From JAIOSM01 sp023143455 (GTDB lineage: Bacteria > Desulfobacterota > Desulfobacteria > Desulfobacterales > Desulfobacteraceae), in the NCBI GenBank assembly GCA_030632885.1, contig DAOVTW010000011.1, forward strand, positions 7,975 to 71,974: DNA of 64,000 nt, in the 5' to 3' direction. Positions 33,174-42,109 of this stretch are shown piece after piece; position 1 is the first letter of the stretch, and every line of letters starts with the position of its first letter. The notes under the pieces were generated by a model that made no database searches, was not told the origin of the DNA, and was given only the letters and a program-made list of their open reading frames with translations. The position numbers and the translations under genes were made by a program.

Positions 33174-34221
33174 AAAAACTGCTGTCTGGGCAATTACTGA
33201 ATCGGGATTTCAGCATGGCCTGAGCCTTGCTAAGAATATTGACAATTCAATACTTTTTATTTCTGAAAGTCTTTTGAAAAAATTAAAAGGGTTAAAAAAG
33301 CTAAACAATAGTTTCTCTAAAAATCCGGTGCGTTTTGTAAAGTTGTCAGAAAAGCTTGAAGAAGTTTTCAAGGATTTTGATGCTCATATATTTATATTTT
33401 CAACTGGAATCGCCGTAAGAATTATCGCACCTCTTCTTAAATCTAAAACTGAAGACCCTGCAATTGTTGTACTTGATGACAATGCCTGTCATGCTGTTAG
33501 CCTCTTATCCGGACATATTGGTGGAGCAAATGAGCTTGCAAAAAAAGTAGGGGTAATAACAAAAGCTCGGCCTGTCATAACCACGGCCACCGATGTGCAC
33601 AACAAGCCTGCAATTGATATAATTGCTTTACAGAACAATATGTATATTGCAAACCCGGAAATGATAAAAAAAATAAATATGGCTCTCCTGGAAAATAGAA
33701 GCGTTAAAATCCATGACCCCCTTAACATCCTTTTCAATAAAATACCAAACCACATCAATGACAAACACAATCCGGATATAATATGCACGGATATGGAAAT
33801 TGATGTTCCACGTGGAACCCTTGTGCTAAACCCCCCATCACTCATTGTTGGCATAGGCTGCAACAGAGGAACAAGATCGGATGAAATAGAAAAATTCTTG
33901 TTATTAGTCTTAAAACAAAACAAATTGTCCATCAAAAGCATATGGGCATTTGCATCAATAGATGCCAAGCAAGACGAAATAGGATTCTTAGAATTATCAA
34001 AAAAGTATAAAGCCCAGTTTATATTTATTGACAAGCAAAAACTGAGCTCAGTAACAAACATAAAAACCCCTTCACAAACAGTTCAAAAACATATGGGAGT
34101 AAAAAACGTATGCGAGGCAGCAGCAATAATAGCAGGGAAGAATACAAAGCTGATAGTTCAAAAACAGATAAAAGGCAATGTGACAATTGCCATAGCAAGA
34201 CAGAACCTATGTTGTATATAG
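33145..34221 (+). CDS. cbiG: cobalt-precorrin-5A hydrolase
   Basis: The 358-residue protein opens the delta-lactone of cobalt-precorrin-5A and releases acetaldehyde. The N-terminal domain has IFSTGIAVRIIAPLLKSKTEDP and VSLLSGHIGGANELA. The C-terminal domain starts near LIVGIGCNRGTRSDEIE and includes IWAFASIDAKQDEIG, both typical of CbiG. The start overlaps the end of cbiF, and its end overlaps the proposed cbiH start by 13 bases. Confidence 0.94.
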   Translation: MNTEIKNNIKKTAVWAITESGFQHGLSLAKNIDNSILFISESLLKKLKGLKKLNNSFSKNPVRFVKLSEKLEEVFKDFDAHIFIFSTGIAVRIIAPLLKSKTEDPAIVVLDDNACHAVSLLSGHIGGANELAKKVGVITKARPVITTATDVHNKPAIDIIALQNNMYIANPEMIKKINMALLENRSVKIHDPLNILFNKIPNHINDKHNPDIICTDMEIDVPRGTLVLNPPSLIVGIGCNRGTRSDEIEKFLLLVLKQNKLSIKSIWAFASIDAKQDEIGFLELSKKYKAQFIFIDKQKLSSVTNIKTPSQTVQKHMGVKNVCEAAAIIAGKNTKLIVQKQIKGNVTIAIARQNLCCI

Positions 34222-35018
34222 TTGGAACAGGGCCCGGCAACCCTGATTATATGGCAAGCCGTGCAAAGGATGTATTAAAAAGTGTCGATACCATTGCCGG
34301 ATACTCAACCTATATAGACTTAATAAAAAATTTTATTAAAGATAAAAAAATAATATCAACAACAATGACAAAAGAAGTTCAAAGAGTTGAGATGGCTATA
34401 GACGAGGCTTTAAACAAAAACCCTTGTGCGCTTATTTCCGGGGGTGACTCAGGAATTTATGCAATGGCTGGACTTGTTTTTGAAATCTGTAAAAAAAGAC
34501 ATATTGAGCTTATTCGTACAAACCGTAAAGAGCATGGGATAACGAACCATCCCGAAAAGACTAACAAGAAAAAGAATCAAATCATTCTTGAGATAGTGCC
34601 GGGCATACCAGCTCTTGCAGCAGGAGCAGCCTTGGCAGGAGCACCCTTAACCCATGACTTTGCAACTATCAGTTTAAGCGATCTTTTAACCCCATGGGAA
34701 AAAATAGAAAAACGCTTGGATCTTGCAGCCCAGGCAGATTTTGCAATTGTTATCTATAATCCAAAAAGCAAGAAAAGAGACTGGCAACTTACAAAAGCAA
34801 AGGAAGTAATTCTTAAACACCGCCACAAAGACACGCCAGTAGCGGTAATCACAGGTGCCATGAGAGAAAATCAAAAAATAGTAATTACCAAGCTTGATAA
34901 TGTTGACAAAGAAGATGTTGGGATGCAGTCAATACTTTTCATTGGATCAACTACATCGGTTCAATATCTTGATTTTATGTTCACACCCAGAGGATATGGA
35001 GAGAAATATAATTTATAA
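34209..35018 (+). CDS. cbiH: cobalt-factor III C17-methyltransferase
   Basis: From ATG 34209 this is a 269-residue methylase (MLYIVGTGPGNPDYMASRAKD). The LISGGDSGIYAMAG and EIVPGIPALAAGAALAGAPL blocks identify CbiH/CobJ, which methylates C17 and contracts the ring. The longer nominal start at 34110 would place 33 very charged residues before the conserved start, inside cbiG, and was rejected. An insertion of about 25 charged residues (near NRKEHGITNHPEKTNKKK) interrupts the methylase fold just before the PGI motif, which is unusual. Confidence 0.92.
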   Translation: MLYIVGTGPGNPDYMASRAKDVLKSVDTIAGYSTYIDLIKNFIKDKKIISTTMTKEVQRVEMAIDEALNKNPCALISGGDSGIYAMAGLVFEICKKRHIELIRTNRKEHGITNHPEKTNKKKNQIILEIVPGIPALAAGAALAGAPLTHDFATISLSDLLTPWEKIEKRLDLAAQADFAIVIYNPKSKKRDWQLTKAKEVILKHRHKDTPVAVITGAMRENQKIVITKLDNVDKEDVGMQSILFIGSTTSVQYLDFMFTPRGYGEKYNL

Positions 35019-35036
35019 AACTTGCAAGAGGCAAAT

Positions 35037-35567
35037 ATGAAAAAGGGATATGTTCAAATATATACAGGTAATGGTAAAGGAAAAACAACCGCGGCACTTG
35101 GACTTGTTTTACGAGCTCTTGGAGCCGGATTAAAAATATTTGTCGGGCAGTTTTTAAAGCATGGGGATTATTCTGAAATAAAAGCTCTGGATAGATACGC
35201 CAAGATATATAAAGACCAGATTACTATCGAACAATATGGATCTGGAAGATTTGTAAAAGGAAAGCCCACTAAGGATGAAAAAGCCCAGGGCCAGGCTGGT
35301 TATAGTAAGATCCTTCAGATTTTAGACAAAGGAGAGCACGATCTTGTAATAGTTGAAGAAGGGAATGTTGCAATGATGTGCGATATAATAACTGAAAATG
35401 ACCTGCTTGAATTGATGGAGAGAAAAAAGGATCATGTTGAACTTGTCATTACCGGGCGAGGCGCAACAGAGCGTTTGATTAAAAAAGCTGATCTTGTAAC
35501 TGAAATGAAGGAGATAAAACACTACTTCAGCGAGGGAGTTAAAGCACGCACAGGAATAGAAAAATGA
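35037..35567 (+). CDS. cobO: cob(I)alamin / corrinoid adenosyltransferase
   Basis: From ATG 35037 the product (176 residues) is a CobA/CobO/BtuR-type adenosyltransferase with the P-loop YTGNGKGKTTAALG, LKIFVGQFLKHGDYSE and the VITGRGATERLIKKADLVTEM block. It transfers adenosyl from ATP to the cobalt of corrinoids. The usual LDE(I/L) Walker B is VIVEEGNVAMM here, so Glu stands in the Asp position. A TTG at 35022 is an alternative start; GAGG before ATG 35037 favours the latter. Its stop overlaps cbiP as ATGA. Confidence 0.9.
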   Translation: MKKGYVQIYTGNGKGKTTAALGLVLRALGAGLKIFVGQFLKHGDYSEIKALDRYAKIYKDQITIEQYGSGRFVKGKPTKDEKAQGQAGYSKILQILDKGEHDLVIVEEGNVAMMCDIITENDLLELMERKKDHVELVITGRGATERLIKKADLVTEMKEIKHYFSEGVKARTGIEK

Positions 35568-37054
35568 AAAACCGCAAAAATATTGCCTTTTTAGGTACGG
35601 GGTCTGATGTTGGAAAAAGTATCATAGCAGCAGCTTTTTGTAGATCATTGGCTGATAAAGGAGTTAAGGTTGCTCCTTTTAAAGCTCAAAACATGTCAAA
35701 TAATTCCGGCATAACTCCTGAGGGCCTTGAAATGGGAAGGGCACAAATTGTACAGGCCGAGGCTTCAAAAGTTGTACCACATGTTGATATGAATCCGGTT
35801 CTTCTCAAGCCTACCGGTGAAAAAGGCTCCCAGGTTGTTCTTAATGGGCTTGTGCATGGCAATCAATCTGCAATGGATTATCACAAAACAAAAAATTTTT
35901 ATTTTGAACAGGCTTGCAATGCCTTTGACAGACTAAAAACAAGATATGAATGCATAGTCCTTGAAGGTGCGGGTTCTTGCGCGGAAGTAAACCTTATGCA
36001 ATCAGATATTGTTAATTTTAGAATGGCTGAATATGCCAATGCAGATGTTATACTAATTGCCGACATCCACAGAGGTGGTGTGTTTGCTCAAATTGTAGGG
36101 ACTCTTCAGTGTTTACCAAAAAAATACAAGCGTATGATAAAAGGTTTTATAATAAACAGATTCCGAGGAGACCCTGAACTTTTTAAAGATGGCATTGAAT
36201 GGATAGAAAACAAAACCAAAAAAAAAGCTTTTGGAATAATGCCTTGGTATTCTCACTTTCGAATAGATGCTGAAGACTCCGTTGAAATTGAAAAAACAAC
36301 CCTGATCTCAGAGATTGATAAAACCAAGCCAGCAATTGGGGTGATTAAACTCCCTCATATTTCAAATTTTACTGATATTCACTCTCTTTCAGAAATTGAA
36401 GAAATACAAATAGTATTTATAGATTCTCCAAAAGATTTATCGATTTTCAAAGCTATTATTATCCCCGGCTCTAAGAACACAAGAGCAGATATGGAATGGC
36501 TTGGAAAACAGGGTCTTGCAAAAAAAATTAAAGCTTATGCAAATTCCGGAGGGCATATTCTTGGAATTTGTGGGGGGTATCAAATATTAGGAAATAGTAT
36601 AAAAGACCCTGACGGCCATGAGGGATTGCCCGGGGAAACACAAGGGCTTTCCCTTTTAGATGCAAGCACAACTATAGTTTATCCAAAAATCACAACAACG
36701 ACTTCGTTTTCGTGGGGCACAGCCCAGGGCAGTGGGTATGAAATTCATATGGGACACACAAAAACAAATTCAGGCAAACCGTTATTTGAAATTCATTCCA
36801 GAAATAATAAAAAAACAGGTGGTCCGATAAACAATCAGGATGGTTGCGTCTCAAATAGCGGAAAAATTTTGGGGACTTATATTCATGGCTTATTTGATTC
36901 TAGCGAAATTTTAATAAAGTGGCTCAGAAATTTAAACATCAAAGGCATTAATCAAAAAATTATTTCTATAGAATCAAAAAAAGAAGAAAATTATAAACTT
37001 TTAAAGCAACATTTTGAACAGCACATTGATTTAAATATGATTTATCAAGGATAA
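35564..37054 (+). CDS. cbiP: adenosylcobyric acid synthase
   Basis: The 496-residue CobQ/CbiP amidotransferase amidates four side chains with glutamine. The N-terminal ATPase domain has LGTGSDVGKSIIAAAFCR, FKAQNMSNNSGITPEGLEMGRAQ and IVLEGAGSCAEVNL; the C-terminal glutaminase has PGSKNTRADMEWL, the nucleophile Cys in ILGICGGYQILG and the closing His in GTYIHGLFDS. It is the last gene of the riboswitch operon and overlaps cobO by 4 bases. No clear terminator follows. Confidence 0.95.
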   Translation: MKNRKNIAFLGTGSDVGKSIIAAAFCRSLADKGVKVAPFKAQNMSNNSGITPEGLEMGRAQIVQAEASKVVPHVDMNPVLLKPTGEKGSQVVLNGLVHGNQSAMDYHKTKNFYFEQACNAFDRLKTRYECIVLEGAGSCAEVNLMQSDIVNFRMAEYANADVILIADIHRGGVFAQIVGTLQCLPKKYKRMIKGFIINRFRGDPELFKDGIEWIENKTKKKAFGIMPWYSHFRIDAEDSVEIEKTTLISEIDKTKPAIGVIKLPHISNFTDIHSLSEIEEIQIVFIDSPKDLSIFKAIIIPGSKNTRADMEWLGKQGLAKKIKAYANSGGHILGICGGYQILGNSIKDPDGHEGLPGETQGLSLLDASTTIVYPKITTTTSFSWGTAQGSGYEIHMGHTKTNSGKPLFEIHSRNNKKTGGPINNQDGCVSNSGKILGTYIHGLFDSSEILIKWLRNLNIKGINQKIISIESKKEENYKLLKQHFEQHIDLNMIYQG

Positions 37055-37148
37055 TTATGTTTAAATAAATGTGCTGTTATTCAGAATCAGATGATTATTA
37101 TGTCAACAACAAATAAGTACTACCTTAACATCTCTTAAACCAAACTTG

Positions 37149-38429
37149 CTATCTTTGATCAATTGGCAAATATTTAAGTTCTGTCTCACCAGTATATACT
37201 TGCCTGGGGCGGCTGATTTTCATTTCAGGATCAAAAAAGTCTTCCTGCCAATGTGCAATCCAACCTGGTAATCGACCGATAGCGAACATTACTGTAAACA
37301 TATTAGTTGGGATACCAATAGCTCTTAAAACAATACCTGAATAAAAATCCACATTAGGGTATAAATTTTTTTCCTGAAAAAAAGGATCACCAAGAGCTTC
37401 TTCTTCAAGCTCCATTGCAATAGATAGAAGGGAATCCTTAATTTTTGTTTTTTTTAAGATTTTGTCACATATAGTTTTCATAATTTTTGCTCTTGGATCA
37501 TAAGCTTTATAAACTCTGTGACCAAACCCCATTAATTTAAAAGGGTTTTTTTTATCTTTAGCTCTTTTTATTACATCTGAAATTTTAAGACCTTTTGATT
37601 GAATCTCCTCAAGCATATAGATAACAGCTTGATTTGCGCCTCCATGCAAAGGTCCCCATAATGCAGCAATTCCTGATGACATTGCAGCATAAATATTGAC
37701 TTTTCCGCTTCCCACAACTCGTACAGCTGTTGTTGAACAATTTTGTTCATGATCAGCATGCAAAACCCAAAACACATTTAATGCATCTGAAACATCTTTA
37801 TCAAACCGATAAGGAACCACAGGAGTATCAAACATCATGTGAAGAAAGTTTGCACAATATGAATAATTAGGATTTGGATAAACAGGGTTTTGACCGATAG
37901 AAACCTTATAAGCCATGGCTGCCATGGTTCTCACCTTTGATATTAGGCGTAAAAAAGTTCTTTGGAGGTCTTCTTTGCTATCTACAAGCTCAGGGTGAAA
38001 ACTTCTCATGGCATTTACCATGGCAGACAAAATACCCATTGGATGGGTTCTGCTAGGAAAATTCTGATAAAACTGCTTCATGTTTTCATGTAAAAGAGAT
38101 AAATCATTTAGATTGACACTAATTGTTGTAAGTTCAGCCCTGGAAGGAAGCCTGCCGGCTATCAAAAGGAAAGCTGTTTCAACAAAGGAAGAATGTTCAG
38201 CAAGCTCTTCAATAGGGATACCTCTGTATCTTAAAATACCCTTTTCGCCATCCATAAATGTGATTGCACTTTTACAACTACCAGTATTTCCAAACCCGGG
38301 GTCAAAAGTAATAAAACCACTTTCTTGCCTTAAGCTTCTTATATCAATGGCTTTATCGCCAACAGTGCCTTCAATTACTGGCAAATTATATTCTTTCCCA
38401 TCAACTATTAACCGGGCATATTCAGTCAT
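37149..38429 (-). CDS. gltA: citrate synthase
   Basis: The 426-residue enzyme condenses acetyl-CoA and oxaloacetate to citrate. Catalytic blocks are present: LHADHEQNCSTTAVR, WGPLHGGANQAVI (first His), MGFGHRVYKAYDPRAK (second His) and NVDFYSGIV (Asp). The N-terminal domain (VIEGTVGDKAIDIRSLR) is typical of the type II bacterial form. It stands between the cbi operon and the fmdB-like gene, 29 bases from the latter on the same strand. Confidence 0.97.
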   Translation of the reverse strand: MTEYARLIVDGKEYNLPVIEGTVGDKAIDIRSLRQESGFITFDPGFGNTGSCKSAITFMDGEKGILRYRGIPIEELAEHSSFVETAFLLIAGRLPSRAELTTISVNLNDLSLLHENMKQFYQNFPSRTHPMGILSAMVNAMRSFHPELVDSKEDLQRTFLRLISKVRTMAAMAYKVSIGQNPVYPNPNYSYCANFLHMMFDTPVVPYRFDKDVSDALNVFWVLHADHEQNCSTTAVRVVGSGKVNIYAAMSSGIAALWGPLHGGANQAVIYMLEEIQSKGLKISDVIKRAKDKKNPFKLMGFGHRVYKAYDPRAKIMKTICDKILKKTKIKDSLLSIAMELEEEALGDPFFQEKNLYPNVDFYSGIVLRAIGIPTNMFTVMFAIGRLPGWIAHWQEDFFDPEMKISRPRQVYTGETELKYLPIDQR

Positions 38430-38458
38430 ACTTTTTTTCCTTTATTTGTTTCAGCTTC

Positions 38459-38704
38459 TTATACACCTGGCACAGTATAGGTTGTACATGATCCTTGAGA
38501 ACAATTTCTCTCTTGTTTTGACGCTTTAGAGTCAGCCTTTGAAGAAGAGCTGCCCATGACATAGTTTGTCTTGCTCAGAACTCTTTCAAATTCAACAGAT
38601 CCACATTCAGGGCACTTATTATCTTTATTATCATCAGGTATGCTTTTAGTAATTATTTCAAAAAATTTTTCACATTTACTACATTTAAATTCATATATAG
38701 GCAT
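38459..38704 (-). CDS. FmdB-type zinc-ribbon protein
   Basis: The 81-residue protein has the FmdB/CxxC_CXXC_SSSS ribbon: MPIYEFKCSKCEKFFE then CPECGSVEFERVLS, giving one zinc site with four Cys. The Ser/Lys-rich end (SSSSKADSKAS) and a closing CSQGSCTTY are typical of this group, which was once linked to formamidase and methanol regulation. Function is unknown. It lies upstream of gltA on the same strand. Confidence 0.85.
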   Translation of the reverse strand: MPIYEFKCSKCEKFFEIITKSIPDDNKDNKCPECGSVEFERVLSKTNYVMGSSSSKADSKASKQERNCSQGSCTTYTVPGV

Positions 38705-38833
38705 CTTTGCCTCCTTATATTTACATCATATTTTTGTATAAGTAACTAAAATAAGTAGCTTTTAAGCATTGTCAAGAAAAAATAATGTTTTTACTATATC
38801 ACCAACTATTACCATAATCAAATAGATTTGGTT

Positions 38834-39928
38834 TTAAGGAGCGGCTGAATCAAATATTGGATTTCCATCAAAATCAAAAATTATAGATCGAATTGTCAAT
38901 TTTTTGGCGGCAAATCTTTCTGCATTCTCAACAATTTTTTTGCCCACATGAGAAATAATTGCAGGAAACTCAGGGTAAATAAAAGAAAAAGCATGTCTTG
39001 CAGTATTCGCAGTTTTGATATTATCAACAAGAGTTGTATTTAATGTTATCTTTTTAGCCCAATCTGCAAGATTTTTCATGGTAAGCTCTGTTTTTGCCGC
39101 ATGTGTATGCTCAAACCCCATTGCCATTTTAACAGCCTTTCCAAAAAAAACTGTAATAATAAGAGAGTCAACCTGCTCAATCTTAACTGCTTCATCAATT
39201 GAAGCTTTAAAAAAATCTCCTGTCTGAATAAAACACTCCTCAATAAATTCATGAAGAAGCTTCATGGCAAATCTTTCACTGCGCCTTCCTGTGGTAAATA
39301 CCAAAGTTTTAGCTCCACCAGTAGCAGCAATTTTAGCACCTGCTTTAATAGTTGCAATATATGCATCATGGGACATGGGGACAACAATACCTGTCGTTCC
39401 AAGAATTGATATACCTCCCTTTATCCCGAGCCTGGCATTTAATGTTTTTTTTGCAAGCTCTTCACCCTTGGGAACAAAAATCTCTACAACAAGGTTCTTA
39501 GATCTTTTTTTTGAAAGGTTGGAAAAGACATTATCAACAGATTCAAATATCATTTTTTTTGGACCGGGGTTTATGGCATACTCACCAACATCAAGCTCCA
39601 GACCAGGCTTTGTAATTTTGCCAACACCTATTCCCCCTATTATTTTTATATCATTGCCATCAGTTTCTGACAATAACAACCTTACCCCTATTTGAGCTTT
39701 ATGAGTAACATCAGGATCATCACCAGCATCTTTAATAACCATGCATTCAACAGCCGTCTCAGAAATTTTACTTATTTTAAATATTTTGATAAATCTTACT
39801 TTGCCCGTTAAAAACCTTATCTTAACCCTGCTCTTTTTTTTACCTGACAATAAAAAATAAAGGGCGGCTTTTGTTGCAGCAGCCGCTGCGGCACCGGTTG
39901 TAAAACCTTCTTTTAAAGGTTTTTCCAC
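38834..39928 (-). CDS. cbiD: cobalt-precorrin-5B C1-methyltransferase
   Basis: The 364-residue protein has the CbiD start GFTTGAAAAAATKAAL, then CMVIKDAGDDPDVTHKA, GGIGVGKITKPGLELDVGEYAINP, ISILGTTGIVVPMS and TGRRSERFAM. It methylates C1 of cobalt-precorrin-5B with SAM. It lies 40 bases after cbiA on the minus strand, so cbiC-cbiA-cbiD form a second cobalamin operon with no riboswitch visible upstream. Confidence 0.95.
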   Translation of the reverse strand: MEKPLKEGFTTGAAAAAATKAALYFLLSGKKKSRVKIRFLTGKVRFIKIFKISKISETAVECMVIKDAGDDPDVTHKAQIGVRLLLSETDGNDIKIIGGIGVGKITKPGLELDVGEYAINPGPKKMIFESVDNVFSNLSKKRSKNLVVEIFVPKGEELAKKTLNARLGIKGGISILGTTGIVVPMSHDAYIATIKAGAKIAATGGAKTLVFTTGRRSERFAMKLLHEFIEECFIQTGDFFKASIDEAVKIEQVDSLIITVFFGKAVKMAMGFEHTHAAKTELTMKNLADWAKKITLNTTLVDNIKTANTARHAFSFIYPEFPAIISHVGKKIVENAERFAAKKLTIRSIIFDFDGNPIFDSAAP

Positions 39929-39968
39929 ATTAACACCTGTCCTTTAATTGACCATTGTTATATTAATC

Positions 39969-41375
39969 TTAATTTTTATAGTTAAGGCAAGCCTGAACAA
40001 AACTCTTACCTGAATGCTTCATGCTTCCAAAATGAACATGAAAATAACTTCCAAGAGTATTATTTTTTAAAAAACCAGATAGATTTAATTTTTTGCCATT
40101 TCTTTGTGTAACATTATATATATCTTGAATACCATTTTTTCTCTTAAGCTCATCTTTATCTGCACTATTGTTTAAAAGAGATGAATAATGAAATTCATGA
40201 CCCCTTAAAATGCTGCCTTTTTTTCCAATGATACTGTCTTTTAACAGTGTAATTTCCCGATACCCAAGCGACCTTAATTTTGTGTCCATTTCTACTGAAA
40301 ATGGAAAGCAGCCCGCCATTGGATAATGTTTTTTTCTATTAACATCTGCCATAAAAGAACAAAGATACATAAACCCACCACATTCACCATATATGGGCAT
40401 TTTCTCATCACTTTTTATTTTTATCTCCTTTAAAAGAGATTCATTTTTTGAAAGTTTCTCTGCAAAAACCTCAGGATATCCACCGCCCAAATAAATGCCA
40501 TGAATATTATCAGGAAGACAAGTATCTGTTAAAGGAGAGAACTCAACAATTTTTGCACCGTTTTCTTTTAATATATCAATATTATCTTTGTAATAAAAAC
40601 AAAAAGCCTTGTCCTTTGCCACTGCAATTGTGACTTTTTCTTCTATTTTATCTCTTATATTAATACCTGAAAATTGATTAAAATCATGCTTAATGACCGG
40701 AAGTTTATTAATAAATTCTTTAAAGGATGTGTTTTTGTCAATCATGGAAACAAGTATAGAAAGGGCGTTTTTAGACAAACTATGTTCTTCTGCTGTAACA
40801 AGACCTAAGTGTCTGTCAGGAAGAGCAATTTTATCGTTTCTTAAAATATATCCTAAAGCTTCTGCTTTGCAATTGTCTAAAACAGCTGATTTTAAATATT
40901 CATAATGATTTAAAGTTCCAACACGATTAAAAATAACACCTGCAATATTCAAATCATTATCAAAATTTTCAAACCCCTGTACAATGGCTGCTGCACTTCT
41001 TGCCATGCTTTTAGCATCAAGAACAAGAATAACCGGGAGATCGAGCCATTTTGCCATCTGGGCTGTTGAACCCGCTTCTGAAGTTCCGCTATATCCATCA
41101 AAAAGCCCCATAACTCCTTCAACAACTGCAATATCGCAAGATTGAAGGCCTGCTTGAAACCTTGACTGGTTATAATTTTTTGAAAGCATCCATGAATCAA
41201 GATTTATGCTCGGTTTTTCACAAATTTTTGTATGATGACCCGGATCAATAAAATCAGGTCCTATCTTAAATGGCGCAACCTTATATCCAAGTTCTGAAAG
41301 ATATTGCATTATGCCAAGCGACAAAGTAGTTTTACCGGAATTACTCCCTGTCCCTGCTATAACAAAGCCTTTAAT
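39969..41375 (-). CDS. cbiA: cobyrinate a,c-diamide synthase with apparent ATT start
   Basis: The enzyme amidates the a and c side chains of cobyrinate. The ATP-binding P-loop AGTGSNSGKTT lies at residues 7-17 only if translation starts at an ATT (41373-41375). Reading back from the P-loop there is no ATG, GTG or TTG before the in-frame TGA; an AAGGAGG site lies exactly five bases before this ATT. The nearest ordinary start, TTG 41324, would remove the P-loop. Other motifs are intact: FKIGPDFIDPGHH, VVEGVMGLFDG, and a glutaminase domain with IYGECGGFMYL. The ATT overlaps the cbiC stop. A base error in the sequence is the alternative. Confidence 0.92.
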   Translation of the reverse strand: MKGFVIAGTGSNSGKTTLSLGIMQYLSELGYKVAPFKIGPDFIDPGHHTKICEKPSINLDSWMLSKNYNQSRFQAGLQSCDIAVVEGVMGLFDGYSGTSEAGSTAQMAKWLDLPVILVLDAKSMARSAAAIVQGFENFDNDLNIAGVIFNRVGTLNHYEYLKSAVLDNCKAEALGYILRNDKIALPDRHLGLVTAEEHSLSKNALSILVSMIDKNTSFKEFINKLPVIKHDFNQFSGINIRDKIEEKVTIAVAKDKAFCFYYKDNIDILKENGAKIVEFSPLTDTCLPDNIHGIYLGGGYPEVFAEKLSKNESLLKEIKIKSDEKMPIYGECGGFMYLCSFMADVNRKKHYPMAGCFPFSVEMDTKLRSLGYREITLLKDSIIGKKGSILRGHEFHYSSLLNNSADKDELKRKNGIQDIYNVTQRNGKKLNLSGFLKNNTLGSYFHVHFGSMKHSGKSFVQACLNYKN

Positions 41376-41967
41376 ATTGACCTCCTTCAGTCAAAATAAT
41401 AAGAGCATTTACAACGCTTGCAGCTATATTTGAACCTCCTTTTCTGCCAACATTTGAAATATATGGAAAATCCATCTCAATCAGATCATGTTTTGACTCA
41501 GCTGCGTTTACAAATCCCACAGGAAATCCAATTATTAATGCAGGCTTTGCCTTACCAGTTTTTATAAGATCAATAAGGCGCAACAGAGCTGTAGGCGCAT
41601 TTCCAATAACATAAATACCCTGTTCCATAATATCACAAGCTTTATCAACAGCAGCTTCTGCTCGCGTAAGATTATTGTCAGAGGCGGTTTTCACAACATC
41701 TTCATCCTTTATGAAACATTGAGCATTGTTTCTAATTCCTGCCTTTGCCATGTTTGTATCTGTAATAATTGAGCAGCCTTTTTTTAAAGCTTTTATTCCA
41801 GCATCTATTGCTCTTGAATGAAATCTTACGGTCTCTATATACTCAAAATCTGCTGATGTATGAATCATCCGCCTTACAATGGGCCACTTTAAAGAGTCAA
41901 ATCCATGATCGCCTGCCTCTTTATCAATTATTTGAAAACTTAAGTCTTCTATATTTTGAGGTTTCAT
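41371..41967 (-). CDS. cbiC: cobalt-precorrin-8 methylmutase
   Basis: The 198-residue protein moves a methyl group from C11 to C12. Motifs include RRMIHTSADFEY with the catalytic His, ITDTNMAKAGI, YVIGNAPTALLRLIDLI and GFPVGFVNAAESK. It leads the minus-strand cbiC-cbiA-cbiD cluster, and its last codons carry the AAGGAGG site for cbiA, so the two are translationally coupled. Confidence 0.95.
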   Translation of the reverse strand: MKPQNIEDLSFQIIDKEAGDHGFDSLKWPIVRRMIHTSADFEYIETVRFHSRAIDAGIKALKKGCSIITDTNMAKAGIRNNAQCFIKDEDVVKTASDNNLTRAEAAVDKACDIMEQGIYVIGNAPTALLRLIDLIKTGKAKPALIIGFPVGFVNAAESKHDLIEMDFPYISNVGRKGGSNIAASVVNALIILTEGGQY

Positions 41968-42109
41968 AATTAATTATCCTTAATTATTATTATAATTTTA
42001 TTAAATTACCATCCTTATACCCATTCTTGCAACAGATCAGTCAATGATTTGTCTTGAATTAAACCAAAGAACAGATTATGTTTTACTAAAATTAAAATGG
42101 AAAAATAAA

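Noticed and set aside
33489..34061. Long minus-strand open frame (190 codons) opposite cbiG
   Set aside because: It is fully antisense to a clear CbiG with all family motifs, and its product is low-quality sequence without motifs.
34110..34208. N-terminal extension of CbiH
   Set aside because: It lies inside cbiG and adds 33 charged residues before the conserved GTGPGNP start.
38080..38529. Plus-strand open frame of 149 codons
   Set aside because: Antisense to gltA and the FmdB-like gene, no ribosome-binding site and no known motif.
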